A stretch of DNA of 61,398 nucleotides, taken from assembly GCA_021153185.1 (NCBI GenBank), contig JAGKTY010000026.1, forward strand, positions 1 through 61,398, given 5' to 3'. Under the pieces are notes generated by a model that did not search any database, was not told the origin of the DNA, and saw nothing but the letters and a program-made list of their open reading frames with translations. The DNA is from Lachnospiraceae bacterium. Lineage in GTDB: Bacteria > Bacillota > Clostridia > Lachnospirales > Lachnospiraceae. Shown in pieces: positions 43,899-53,475 of this stretch. Position numbers and translations under genes: made by a program. How positions within the stretch are numbered: the stretch's first letter is position 1; the number at the start of each line of letters is the position of its first letter.

Positions 43899-43929
43899 AT
43901 TGTCAAAAATGACATAGTAGGAGAACGCT

Positions 43930-45093
43930 ATGATTCATATTCTATATTTACACGCAGGTGCGGAAATGTACGGAGCAGACAAGGTGATGCTCGATTTAAT
44001 CAAAGGACTTGATAAGACCGTTTTTACTCCATATGTAATCCTGCCGACAGAAGGTGTCCTTGTGGATGCCTTAAAAAAAGAAGGCGTAAGGGTCATGGTC
44101 ATTCCGTATCCGATTATGCGTCGGAAATATTTCAATCCAAAAGGGATTATTCAGTATGGATTGAATCTTTTTAAATATGCAAACAAAATAGCGAAGATTG
44201 CAAAAAAGAATAAGATTGATTTGATTCATACAAATACAGCTGCCGTTTTAGAAGGTAGTATAATAAGCCGAAAATTACGAATCCCACAACTTTGGAGTAT
44301 TCACGAAATTATTGTAAGTCCGAAAATCATGTATAAAGTGACAAGCTGGCTGATTTCGAGATTTTCGAATCAGACAGTTGTTGTGTCAAATGCGGTCAAA
44401 AATCATCTTGAGAAAACGGGATATTTTCATAATAAACCATTGAAGGTGATATACAATGGTGTCGATAGCGAACGGTTCAATCCGAACAGGGATTGTGACT
44501 ATTTGTATGAAGAATGGAATATTCCCAGGGATGCAAAAATTATCGGAATGGTTGGAAGGGTAAACAGTTGGAAAGGACAAAGTGATTTCCTCACTGCCGC
44601 CAATCAGATTATGGAAAAGTACCCATCTGTTTATACCGTTTTCGTGGGCGCAGCCTTTGAGGGTGAAGAATGGAGAGAGAAGGAACTAAATGATAAAATA
44701 GCAGCGTCACCATATGCAGAGCGCATTATCAACATGGGCTATCGAACGGACGGAGAAGCAATATATGCATTGTTTGATATTTTTGTATTGCCAAGCACAA
44801 ATCCCGATCCGCTGCCAACGGTTGTGCTCGAAGCGATGGCAACCGGGAAGCCGGTTGTTGCATATAGGCATGGTGGCGTATGCGAGATGGTAAAAGAAGA
44901 TTACAATGGGTTGTTTGCAGATGTTTGTAATCCGGCTGATTTAGCAGATAAAATTGAGTTGCTTCTTTCAGATGAAGCAAGGCGAATAGAGATGGGTGAA
45001 CATGCAAGAAAACGTTTGCTTGAGCAGTTTTCTATCAATGCATATGTGCGTAATTTTTCAGATGTGTATCAAAAGCTTATTGAGGAAAAATAA
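43930..45093 (+). CDS. Glycosyltransferase family 4
   Basis: 387 residues. Begins HILYLHAGAEMYGADKVML and has IHTNTAAVLEG, VYNGVDSERFNP-type VIYNGVDSERF, GRVNSWKGQ and the donor motif DPLPTVVLEAMATGKPVV. Cytosolic, membrane-associated sugar transferase of the repeat-unit assembly line. AGGAGAAC precedes ATG. Codon use is AT-rich, like its neighbours in the island. The sugar is unknown. Confidence 0.9.
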   Translation: MIHILYLHAGAEMYGADKVMLDLIKGLDKTVFTPYVILPTEGVLVDALKKEGVRVMVIPYPIMRRKYFNPKGIIQYGLNLFKYANKIAKIAKKNKIDLIHTNTAAVLEGSIISRKLRIPQLWSIHEIIVSPKIMYKVTSWLISRFSNQTVVVSNAVKNHLEKTGYFHNKPLKVIYNGVDSERFNPNRDCDYLYEEWNIPRDAKIIGMVGRVNSWKGQSDFLTAANQIMEKYPSVYTVFVGAAFEGEEWREKELNDKIAASPYAERIINMGYRTDGEAIYALFDIFVLPSTNPDPLPTVVLEAMATGKPVVAYRHGGVCEMVKEDYNGLFADVCNPADLADKIELLLSDEARRIEMGEHARKRLLEQFSINAYVRNFSDVYQKLIEEK

Positions 45094-45114
45094 AAACGGT
45101 TTAAGGAGTTGGCT

Positions 45115-45948
45115 ATGATTTCTGTTGCTATGACAACGTACAACGGACAGCAGTATATTGAGCAGCAGTTGCAATCGATTATCAATCAGACAACGCCGGT
45201 TGACGAGATTATTATTTGTGATGACGGTTCTACAGATGAAACTTGCAATATCATTAAGCGGTTTGATGATAAACGTATTATTCTCGTGTGTAACCCGCAA
45301 AATTTGGGCTATATTGAAAATTTTTATCAGGCAATAGCAAGGACGAGCGGAGACTATATTTTTCTTGCCGATCAAGACGACATCTGGAGACCTGATAAAG
45401 TAGAGAAAATGGTTGCATTTATGGAGCGGCAATCTTGTGTTGCAGCATGTTCCAATTTCGAATTGATAGATCAAGACGGCAAGGTGATTGCCGAGCGGGA
45501 GAATTATCAGATTCATCCGAAGGTGTTGTCCTGTAAAAAATCATATCTAACGCTTACAACGTTGCAGCTTGTATTTCGGAATGTTGCACAGGGTTGCACC
45601 TACTGTTTTGATAAAACGGTAAAAAAAATCTATGTGGATTTGCATAATACCGAGGTTATTCATGATCATCAAATAATGCTGATAGCTTCTTGTGTAGGAA
45701 AGGTCGGGTTTTTGAATGAAAAATTGATTTCCTATCGTATTCATGAAAAGAATTCCATTGGTTTTTCCAAAAAGAACAAAGAATACAAGCTGAAAAAAGC
45801 AATATCAAGAGAACCCTTTATGTATCGTTTTTTTAGACAATTGAATGCCCACATTACTATCAAAGGGCTTTATTTCTATAAACTTTTGTATTATTTGAGA
45901 ATACCTGCAATAAGAGAGTTGATATTCAGAAAGCTTTTTGGAATTTAA
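45115..45948 (+). CDS. Glycosyltransferase family 2
   Basis: 277 residues. SVAMTTYNGQQYIEQQL, ICDDGSTDET and LADQDDIWRPDK (DQDD acidic motif) place it with rhamnosyl- and galactosyltransferases of the RfbF/WfgF type. ATG 45115 is preferred because AAGGAG lies seven bases upstream; TTG at 45109 is too close to that site. It sits between a GT4 and the Wzy-like gene. The sugar cannot be read. Confidence 0.88.
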   Translation: MISVAMTTYNGQQYIEQQLQSIINQTTPVDEIIICDDGSTDETCNIIKRFDDKRIILVCNPQNLGYIENFYQAIARTSGDYIFLADQDDIWRPDKVEKMVAFMERQSCVAACSNFELIDQDGKVIAERENYQIHPKVLSCKKSYLTLTTLQLVFRNVAQGCTYCFDKTVKKIYVDLHNTEVIHDHQIMLIASCVGKVGFLNEKLISYRIHEKNSIGFSKKNKEYKLKKAISREPFMYRFFRQLNAHITIKGLYFYKLLYYLRIPAIRELIFRKLFGI

Positions 45949-45974
45949 TCCGCGTAAGAAAGTAACGAGTTTAT

Positions 45975-47270
45975 ATGCTGCATTTATTTACATTTTATAT
46001 TAAAAAATTGAATATTTCAGGCTGTATATTGGGATTGATGTTTTTCTTTTCGTCTCTTCTCGTATTTCAGATACCATTTCATTCCATGACTTATTTTATC
46101 GTACTTGAAGTGATTTTTTGCGGGTATATGTTTTTATGGAAAAAAAGTCTATATTTTTCTGATATGCTTCTTACATTATTCATGTTTGAAATTGTCTGCA
46201 GTGCATTTTTGTCTTTCTTTTATAGTACTATTCCACTATCCTATCGTAAGACTGCACTGTATATGACAGCGCTTATTTTGCCATCCTATTTTGTAGTCAT
46301 GTATTTGAATCAGCTTATTACGGAGAAACCGGATTGCGTTTACGTATTGAAATGGGCAATCAAGGCAATGTGTGTTGCGCAAATCGGATGGAGTCTGATT
46401 CAGTTTGTATGTTATCGAGTTGGTATTGATTTAAATAAAGTCGTATTTGAGGATTTGCTTCACATGTTGGAAAATGCTTCCTCAGGTAAAATTGCACCAT
46501 CCGGCTTTGCATGGCATCCGGCGATTCTGGCGCCGGTAGTTGTTCTTACCTTTTATTTGTTTGATAATATTTGGATTAAAATGGCGGCCGTATTTGTTGC
46601 ACTCACTTGCAAGAATGCAACGGCACTTCTTGGAGTGATGCTCTGTATTGCGATTGAAGTTTTTTATATTGTGAAAAGCAGAAAAATAAAAATCAATAAA
46701 TTCCTTTTTAAAATACTATTGGTGCTTGGCATGCTAGCAATTGTAGGAGGAATCAAGCTGGGGATCTTTCAACAGATTTTTGATAAAATATTATTTATTT
46801 TTCAGAGAATAGCAGGAACTGTTCAGGATGACAGCGCGATGGGACACAAACGTTATTTTACTGCACTGCCGATAGTCTGGGGCGTTAGCTCTGTGTCGCA
46901 GATATTATTTGGGTATGGAACGGGGTGCTCAGGATATGCGATTGACCGCATCTTTCAGCAGTTTACGCTGCTAGGACTTGGAAACTGGGCGGTTGAGAGT
47001 GATATTATGAACATCTTATATTCTTGGGGCATTTTTGGCTTCGTGCTGTATTATAGTATGCTGCTTTATATTATGCTCAAAGGGGGAAGTATTAATCGAA
47101 AATATACTTGTGCCTGTCTCATCATTACGCTTCAGGGAATTACGTATAATATACAATATGAAGGAATGATGCTTATTATGATGACATTATATATATGTGT
47201 GAAAAGAAAAATAGATATTTTTCAAGCGACAAAGGATTGGGAGGAAAAACAATGTGTCGATTTAGCGTGA
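45975..47270 (+). CDS. Wzy-like polysaccharide polymerase (O-antigen ligase family fold)
   Basis: 431 residues with about 11-12 helices and a large outer loop (about 270-330) holding DDSAMGHKRYFTALPI and LFGYGTGCSGYA. This layout fits Wzy polymerases, which join repeat units on the outer face of the membrane. Sequence similarity within Wzy is always low, so the call rests on topology and context (Wzz-like, Wzx, GTs). The ribosome site is weak. It is one of the most AT-rich genes of the window and overlaps the next gene by 19 bases. Confidence 0.72.
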   Translation: MLHLFTFYIKKLNISGCILGLMFFFSSLLVFQIPFHSMTYFIVLEVIFCGYMFLWKKSLYFSDMLLTLFMFEIVCSAFLSFFYSTIPLSYRKTALYMTALILPSYFVVMYLNQLITEKPDCVYVLKWAIKAMCVAQIGWSLIQFVCYRVGIDLNKVVFEDLLHMLENASSGKIAPSGFAWHPAILAPVVVLTFYLFDNIWIKMAAVFVALTCKNATALLGVMLCIAIEVFYIVKSRKIKINKFLFKILLVLGMLAIVGGIKLGIFQQIFDKILFIFQRIAGTVQDDSAMGHKRYFTALPIVWGVSSVSQILFGYGTGCSGYAIDRIFQQFTLLGLGNWAVESDIMNILYSWGIFGFVLYYSMLLYIMLKGGSINRKYTCACLIITLQGITYNIQYEGMMLIMMTLYICVKRKIDIFQATKDWEEKQCVDLA

Positions 47271-47977
47271 TTGTTCCTACTTATAATGTAAAGGACAAAG
47301 TTGAAAAAACAATTGAGTCCGTTTTAAAACAGAAATTTCAGGATTATGAAATCATTATTATGGATGGTGATTCCAATGACGGAACAAAGGAAGTGGTAAG
47401 ACAGTATTCGGATACGCATATCAAAATGATTTCGCAAAAAGATGACGGAATATATGATGCGATGAACAAAGGCGTCAGGGAAGCAGCAGGGGATTATTGT
47501 ATTTTTCTTGGTGCAGGTGACACGTTATATGATGAATCCGTTTTGGAAAAAGTTGATGCTTTTGTGAAAGCGCAGGAGAAGCATCCGGACGTTGTTTATG
47601 GGTATGTATATAACGTACTTGACGGAAAAGAAGAAAAATTCTGCAGAAAATTGGATTTTTGGTATACAGTTAAGTTTGATCCGGTCTGTCATCAAGCGGT
47701 TTTTGCAGCAAGAGAATTATTTGATGAAAAAGCGTTTGATGCAGGTTATGTGATAGCGGCTGATCAAGATTGGATGATGTGTATGAAGCGCAAGAAAAAA
47801 CGCTTTGTCTTTATTGATGAGCCTGTCGCAAGATATTTAATGGATGGCGTGAGTTCATCAGATCATGGGGAAGCAATCTATTTACGTGAACAAAAGAAAA
47901 TTCACAAAGAGTATTTTCCATGTAAACGTTTTGTTATTGGAATTTATCGAAGATTAAAAGGTGATCCGAGAGGGTAA
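47252..47977 (+). CDS. Glycosyltransferase family 2 (WcaA/WcaE-like)
   Basis: 241 residues. FSVIVPTYNVKDKVE, IMDGDSNDGT, KDDGIYDAMNKGV, FLGAGDTLYD and later HQAVFAAREL and AADQDWMM follow the WcaE-like pattern. ATG 47252 follows GGGAGG inside the Wzy gene; the upstream in-frame ATG at 47195 has no site. It resembles the GT2 at 12631 in domain pattern. Cytosolic sugar transferase, donor unknown. Confidence 0.88.
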   Translation: MCRFSVIVPTYNVKDKVEKTIESVLKQKFQDYEIIIMDGDSNDGTKEVVRQYSDTHIKMISQKDDGIYDAMNKGVREAAGDYCIFLGAGDTLYDESVLEKVDAFVKAQEKHPDVVYGYVYNVLDGKEEKFCRKLDFWYTVKFDPVCHQAVFAARELFDEKAFDAGYVIAADQDWMMCMKRKKKRFVFIDEPVARYLMDGVSSSDHGEAIYLREQKKIHKEYFPCKRFVIGIYRRLKGDPRG

Positions 47978-47979
47978 AG

Positions 47980-48483
47980 ATGCGCATTATTTCTAAAGTC
48001 AAACAATATTATTATTCCTTTATGAATAGGAGAGTCCTTCAAAAAAACAAAATAATATATGGTGAAAACCTTACGATAACAGGAAGACTCCGTTATGAGG
48101 GAGTGCCCCAGCGACTTCGGTTAGGCAAGGATATTACCATGCATTCTATGCCGTACGAGATTCCGATAGGATATCCTACGGTTTGTTCATTTTGGATTAT
48201 GGAAGATGGACAAGTTGAAATTGGTGATGGATGTGGGTTAAGCAATACAACGATATGCTGCATGAAAAAAATAACCATTGGAAAACATTGTCTATTTGGC
48301 GGTGGTGTTAAGATTTATGACACGGACTTTCATTCACTTAATTGGGAAAAAAGGCGGGATATTGCCGGAGATAATGACCGGAAAACAAAGGAAGTTATTA
48401 TCGAAGATGATGTGTTTGTCGGTTCCGGAAGTATTATTTTAAAAGGGACAAAAATAGGTGAGAGAGCAGTCATAGGTTGTTGA
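47980..48483 (+). pseudogene. Hexapeptide acyltransferase, C-terminally truncated
   Basis: 167 residues of a left-handed beta-helix acyltransferase: GDGCGLSNTTICC, ITIGKHCLFGGGVKIYDTDFH and IEDDVFVGSGSIILKG show the repeats, with the catalytic-type histidine after DTDF. Related enzymes continue with a last turn (GAGSVV...D.P...I..GNPAK, about 40 residues); here the reading stops with AVIGC. The stop is only seven bases before the start of a GT4 that lacks its own first residues, so a deletion probably fused two neighbours. It may be inactive. Confidence 0.72.
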
Positions 48484-48490
48484 ACTGCCG

Positions 48491-49687
48491 ATGGTGGCAA
48501 GATATAGAGGACGAAAAAGCTTATATGGCGGATGGTTAGAGCAGTCGGCTAAAATTCTTTCGCAAAGCGAGGGAATATCGTTAGCTGTTTTGAGCATGGG
48601 GGAAGCATATGATGAAATTATGCTTGATGGTGTGCGTTATTATGGCTTTTGTGCGGATGCATTTATCCCCAAATTTGACATGCTATTGCAGGAATTTGAG
48701 CCGGATATTATTCATATCTGGGGAACAGAATACCAGCATTCTTATGAAGCAATGTGCAAAGTAAAAGAAGAAAATTTACAGGAAAGAACAATTTTGTCAA
48801 TCCAAGGACTCGTCTCTGTTTATTGGCAGCATTATTATGCGGGAGTTCCGGAAAAAATATACAAAAAGAAAACTGTTTATGAACTTGTAAAAAAATGTAG
48901 TTTAGAGCACATGCGTGAAGCAATGAAAGCACAGGGGGCGTATGAGCAGACATGTTTTTTGCTTGCAAAGCATTGTATTGGTCGTACGGACTGGGATTTG
49001 GCGTGTGCAAAGCAAATGAATCCTGAAATACATTATTATAAATGCAATGAAACACTTCGAGAAGTGTTTTATCAGAATGAGTGGTCCCATGAAGCGTGTG
49101 AGAAGCACACAATCGTTTTCAGTCAGGCGCATTATCCAATTAAAGGATTGCATAATATGATGAAGGCTTTGGCGATCGTAAAAAGAAATTATCCGGATGT
49201 GAAATTAAAGACATTGGGGGTATCCCCATTTGAAATCAACGGCATTAAGCAGTACCTAAAACGATCTACATATCAGCGCTATATTATGGAGCTGGTACAG
49301 AAATATGATTTGAAAAATCATATTGAATGGGTTGGTAGTCTGGATGCAAAACAGATGGTGGAACACTATTTACATGGAAATGTGTTTGTATGTGCTTCGG
49401 CTATAGAAAACTCGTCAAATTCAATTGGGGAGGCAATGCTGCTTGGGATGCCTGTTGTCGCGTCGGATGTTGGAGGAATTAAATCGTTGCTTGTTCATGA
49501 GAAAGAGGGACTACTTTACCAACAAGATGCACCTTATATGCTGGCTGACTGTATTGAACGTATTTTTAAAAATCCGGAATGGGCGATGGAACTTGGAAAA
49601 AGCGCAAAAGAAAAAGCATCTATCACACATGACAGGATGAAAAATGGAAATGACTTAATAAAGATTTATGAGGAATTAAAGCAATGA
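48491..49687 (+). CDS. Glycosyltransferase family 4, missing its first residues
   Basis: 398 residues, GT-B fold. Donor motif ENSSNSIGEAMLLGMPVVASD (E-x7-E) is intact. Reading the same frame upstream gives ELP before the ATG, so the natural opening of such proteins (a short beta strand, LP, then ...GGWL) is cut after about nine residues: here MVARYRGRKSLYGGWLEQ starts directly after the break. No good ribosome site precedes the ATG; translation might be coupled to the truncated acyltransferase. It may still be active, but the first strand of the fold is missing. Confidence 0.75.
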   Translation: MVARYRGRKSLYGGWLEQSAKILSQSEGISLAVLSMGEAYDEIMLDGVRYYGFCADAFIPKFDMLLQEFEPDIIHIWGTEYQHSYEAMCKVKEENLQERTILSIQGLVSVYWQHYYAGVPEKIYKKKTVYELVKKCSLEHMREAMKAQGAYEQTCFLLAKHCIGRTDWDLACAKQMNPEIHYYKCNETLREVFYQNEWSHEACEKHTIVFSQAHYPIKGLHNMMKALAIVKRNYPDVKLKTLGVSPFEINGIKQYLKRSTYQRYIMELVQKYDLKNHIEWVGSLDAKQMVEHYLHGNVFVCASAIENSSNSIGEAMLLGMPVVASDVGGIKSLLVHEKEGLLYQQDAPYMLADCIERIFKNPEWAMELGKSAKEKASITHDRMKNGNDLIKIYEELKQ

Positions 49688-50787
49688 GAGGGAAAAGGAC
49701 AGGTTACTATTTGCGCTATATCAAAAACCGTATCCGGAATATATTGTGGCAAGGGAAGCGTACAGTGAAAGAGCAAAAGAGAGTTGTTCGCAGGTATCCG
49801 ACCACAATACAGCTTCCGATTACGTATAAATGCAACTTTGACTGTATTATGTGTGGAATGCATCATATGGTAACAAGAAAAGACTTGACCGCAAAAGAGC
49901 TTTTCGATATATTGTGTGATCCGCTCTTTCAAAAGGTCGAATATATCGGCGTCAACGGTGGAGAACCATTCATTAAGCCGGACATTGTGGAGTGCTTTGA
50001 AGCAATGCTACAGGCATGCCCCAATTTAAAAACATTTGGCGTTATTTCCAATGGTTTCTTTACGCAAAAGATTTTGGACGTATTAAGTCAGGTGAAACCT
50101 CTTTGTGAAAAGAAAGGTGTTACATTAAATTTGGCGCTGAGCGTAGATGGTGTTGGGAAAATTCAGGATATGCACCGGGGAAGAGAGGGGGCGTTTGAAC
50201 ACGTCAATGAAACAGTCGACAAAATTTTGCAGGAACAAAAAAAATACGTTGATGGACTTTCTGTTATTTGTACATTGACACGCCATAATATTTTTTATGT
50301 GAATGAAGTTGAAGCGTGGGGAAATGAAAAAAAAATCGACATATCCTACAACATTGCAACTGTGAATGTGCGTATTGAAAATGAAGATAGGGAAGCGGAT
50401 TTCTCAGTCTTTTCGGACGAGCAGGCAAGAATGCTCGCACAGGAATTTTTTTACTCGAAGTATATTCAAACAGGGGAGGAAAAGTATTTTGGCCTTTTCC
50501 TGTATTTGCGTGATCGAAAAAGATATGCACCATGTCCATGTCAGTATAATGAATGGGTGACATTGACGCCGGATTCACAGATCGGATATTGCGCAACGCA
50601 TAGTAGAAATCTGGGATCGGCTTTAGAGACATCTGCGTATGAAATCTTCAATGGAAATTTGGATTATTTGGAAGAATTGAAGAAAGATTATTGCAAATCA
50701 TGTTCGCATTATCTGTATGAATTGTCAGCAGAAGGGTTGAAACAGCTAGCAGAGGATCAACGTAAAAATATTTTTGTAAGAGGTTAA
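49684..50787 (+). CDS. Radical SAM protein with SPASM-like cysteines
   Basis: 367 residues. C50-x3-C54-x2-C57 (KCNFDCIMC) binds the 4Fe-4S cluster that cleaves S-adenosylmethionine; GVNGGEPFIKPD follows and the barrel runs to about 250. The last 90 residues have more cysteines (APCPCQYNEW, GYCATHS, DYCKSCSHYL), as in SPASM domains holding extra clusters. Cytosolic. It overlaps the GT4 by four bases and precedes a pyruvyltransferase. A role in sugar or glycan modification is inferred from context; the substrate is unknown. Confidence 0.85.
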   Translation: MRGKRTGYYLRYIKNRIRNILWQGKRTVKEQKRVVRRYPTTIQLPITYKCNFDCIMCGMHHMVTRKDLTAKELFDILCDPLFQKVEYIGVNGGEPFIKPDIVECFEAMLQACPNLKTFGVISNGFFTQKILDVLSQVKPLCEKKGVTLNLALSVDGVGKIQDMHRGREGAFEHVNETVDKILQEQKKYVDGLSVICTLTRHNIFYVNEVEAWGNEKKIDISYNIATVNVRIENEDREADFSVFSDEQARMLAQEFFYSKYIQTGEEKYFGLFLYLRDRKRYAPCPCQYNEWVTLTPDSQIGYCATHSRNLGSALETSAYEIFNGNLDYLEELKKDYCKSCSHYLYELSAEGLKQLAEDQRKNIFVRG

Positions 50788-50795
50788 ATGGACGG

Positions 50796-51914
50796 ATGAA
50801 ATTGGGAATCGTTGGATGGTACGGAACTGAAACGATGGGTGACCGTGCCATTTTAGATGGAATACTTGCAATCATCAATCAAATTGAACACAACAATACA
50901 GTTTTTTTAGGCAGTCTGTTTCCGTTTTATTCGGAAAGAACACTACTTGAGGAAAGAGAGGTTTTTCGACAGACAGCGCCAGGTACAAAAGTTGAATTGT
51001 TTGATGTCAAAAATGCAGATGCATGTAAAATGGCAATCGGGGAATGTGAGCTCCTCATCATGGGAGGCGGTCCGCTGATGGATATCGAGGAATTGTTTTG
51101 TGTAGAGCGCTGTTTTCGCTATGCGAAGAAGCGGAGAATCAAAACGGCAATCGTAGGATGCGGCGTTGGACCGCTTAACAATAGCGATTACAGGGAATCT
51201 GTCAGGAGAATTTTTGAACTTTCTGATGCAATCTATGTACGCGACGAATTGTCTGTGCAGGTCGTAAATCAGTTGTTTGGGAATTCATTTTTGTGTGATA
51301 ACTTAGGTGACCCGGCCGTTATTTCGATTGAGCAGTTCCGAAAGGCTACGCAAAAACGTCCTGCGCTGCTTATGAATTTCCGCGATTACCCGAAATCAGC
51401 CTATGGCGCTGTTTCAATGATTGAAGATGCGCATTTTGAGCAATTGATTTCTTACGCTTCTGAAAAGTATGAGGAAGTCATACTTGTACCAATGCATACA
51501 TTTTTTGTCGGGGGAGATGATCGGGCATATTTGACGAAGCTGGCAAGAGCGTGCAGAAAAGAAAATGTGATTGTGGTGCATAAACCCATGAATTTACATG
51601 AATTATATGATTTGTTTGCTACAGCGCAGGCTTGTGTTGGTATGCGATACCATTCTGTCGTTATGCAGACAATTTTGAATGGAAATAATGTGATATTAGA
51701 ATATACCGACAGTAAAAACGGAAAGATTGCAGGATTCATAAAAAGTGTTGACTGTGACGGATTTTACGACAATAGAATCATTTCTCTGCAGGGAATCAAA
51801 GAGTGGAAGTTTGAGGATACAATGAATTCACTTTTGGATAATCGTACTTTTAAATATCGCAAGTCAAATATGTCAGAGGCTTATGAGAATGCTTTTAAGC
51901 GATTGCTGGATTAG
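50796..51914 (+). CDS. Polysaccharide pyruvyltransferase family protein
   Basis: 372 residues. GIVGWYGTETMGDRAIL, MGGGPLMD, AIVGCGVGPLN, YVRDELS and GMRYHSVVMQ are the family signatures of PF04230-type enzymes, which put pyruvate ketals on polysaccharides or in some cases act as glycosyl-type transferases. It starts nine bases after the radical SAM gene, with a weak site. Both may act on the same building block. Confidence 0.86.
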   Translation: MKLGIVGWYGTETMGDRAILDGILAIINQIEHNNTVFLGSLFPFYSERTLLEEREVFRQTAPGTKVELFDVKNADACKMAIGECELLIMGGGPLMDIEELFCVERCFRYAKKRRIKTAIVGCGVGPLNNSDYRESVRRIFELSDAIYVRDELSVQVVNQLFGNSFLCDNLGDPAVISIEQFRKATQKRPALLMNFRDYPKSAYGAVSMIEDAHFEQLISYASEKYEEVILVPMHTFFVGGDDRAYLTKLARACRKENVIVVHKPMNLHELYDLFATAQACVGMRYHSVVMQTILNGNNVILEYTDSKNGKIAGFIKSVDCDGFYDNRIISLQGIKEWKFEDTMNSLLDNRTFKYRKSNMSEAYENAFKRLLD

Positions 51915-51928
51915 TGGAGTGAAGAAAA

Positions 51929-53464
51929 GTGGGAAAGAAAACAAAGGCTTCCTTTTATACAATGATTGTATCGATATTGAATTCAATCATGATAGTCTTA
52001 TTTAACTTAATATATAATAATTATTTGATTCAAATGTATGGATCAAATATCAATGGCTTGATCTCGACTTTAACACAGTTTGTATCATTGTTTTCGATTA
52101 TTGAAGGTGGATTTACAACGGCAGCTGTTGTTGCAACATATGATCCGATTGTAAAAGGAGAATCGCAAAGATTAAATGATATTCTTTATACGACGAAGAA
52201 AACATATATGAGAATAGGTGGCGCCATTACGGCATGTGTTCTCATATTGGGTAGTGTATACATTTTATTTGTAGAGAGTCCGTTGTCTTACGTACACACT
52301 TATTCGCTTCTTTTGATTAGTGTTCTCACCATGGCTTCTTCTTTGTGTTTCTTGTCAAAATATAGTGTCTTACTTATGGGAAGCAACCGGGAATATATAC
52401 AAGTGATATTAAGTTTTGTTGCAAGAACGATTACCTGGATTATCTCAATGGGGCTGATTCTGAAGAATGCGCCGATTGTGTTGGTATATGCCATCAATCT
52501 GTTAACAGTTATTGTTAATTGTATCCTTGCCGGGAGCTATGAAAAAAAGAATTATCCGGATGTGACATATTGCGGAACGTATGACAAATCACTGATACAA
52601 GGAACCGGTGACGTGCTGCTTCAAAAAATTGCAAATACGATTTTTACATCGACGGATCTTGTACTAATTTCGGTTTTCATCAATTTTGCAATGGCAAGTG
52701 TATATAATCTGTATTATCAGGTTTTTCGGGCGCTGTTAACGTTTTTAACCGCAGTTGTACAGGCACCGTTTAATTCGTTCGGACAACTTGTGCAGACGGA
52801 TGAGGGAAAAGGAAAGCTGCAGGAGTATTTTGAAATATATGAGCATCTTGTGCTGATGCTGTCGTCGATAGCGTTGACAATTGCGGGAATTATGATTATT
52901 CCGTTTGTCACAATCTATACGTTACACATTAAAGATTGCAATTATATTTATCCATCTCTGGCAATTTTATTTTTCTCACAGATTTTCATGCAGATTGTCA
53001 ATAGACCGTTTGGAACGCTTTTAAATGCGACGGGCAATTTTAAAATGCAAAACAAACAGTGTCTGGCCGCGGCTATTGTAAATATAGTAGTATCGATATC
53101 ATTTATCAAGGTTTGGGGGATTCATAGTATTATCTTTGGTTCCTTTGTCGCTACCTTGGTCATTGTTGCTGCAAATATTGTACAGGTATATAAGTATATA
53201 TTGCATGGTGGAATGCCCAGATGCGTCAAGAACATTGTTATCAACTATTGCGTAGGATGTGTTTTGATTTTGTTTAGTTTTCAAATGAATTGGGCGACAC
53301 AGAATTATTTTCAGTGGATATGGCAGGCAATCTTAACGTCCTGTGTGATAGGAACCGTTTTTATTATCCTTAATTTGATTGTCGATCGGAAAGCCTGTTT
53401 CCGGGTTGCGCGGTATTTGATTGGTATCATTCAGAAAAAGACAAACACAACCCGGAGCAAATAA
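51929..53464 (+). CDS. Polysaccharide flippase, Wzx-like (second)
   Basis: 511 residues with about 14 helices. It begins with YTMIVSILNSIMIVLFNLIYNNYLIQMYG and has LISTLTQFVSLFSIIEGGF, typical of Wzx-like exporters in Firmicute capsule loci (quoted in pieces). It would flip the undecaprenyl-linked repeat unit made by the island. The start is GTG at 51929, with GGAG nine bases upstream. It is the last forward gene of the island and differs clearly from the Wzx at 27630-29189. Confidence 0.85.
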   Translation: MGKKTKASFYTMIVSILNSIMIVLFNLIYNNYLIQMYGSNINGLISTLTQFVSLFSIIEGGFTTAAVVATYDPIVKGESQRLNDILYTTKKTYMRIGGAITACVLILGSVYILFVESPLSYVHTYSLLLISVLTMASSLCFLSKYSVLLMGSNREYIQVILSFVARTITWIISMGLILKNAPIVLVYAINLLTVIVNCILAGSYEKKNYPDVTYCGTYDKSLIQGTGDVLLQKIANTIFTSTDLVLISVFINFAMASVYNLYYQVFRALLTFLTAVVQAPFNSFGQLVQTDEGKGKLQEYFEIYEHLVLMLSSIALTIAGIMIIPFVTIYTLHIKDCNYIYPSLAILFFSQIFMQIVNRPFGTLLNATGNFKMQNKQCLAAAIVNIVVSISFIKVWGIHSIIFGSFVATLVIVAANIVQVYKYILHGGMPRCVKNIVINYCVGCVLILFSFQMNWATQNYFQWIWQAILTSCVIGTVFIILNLIVDRKACFRVARYLIGIIQKKTNTTRSK

Positions 53465-53475
53465 GTTATATAGAG

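Noticed and set aside
43903..43916. Small inverted repeat TGTCA-TGACA before the GT4
   Set aside because: Five-base arms are expected by chance and no promoter overlaps them.
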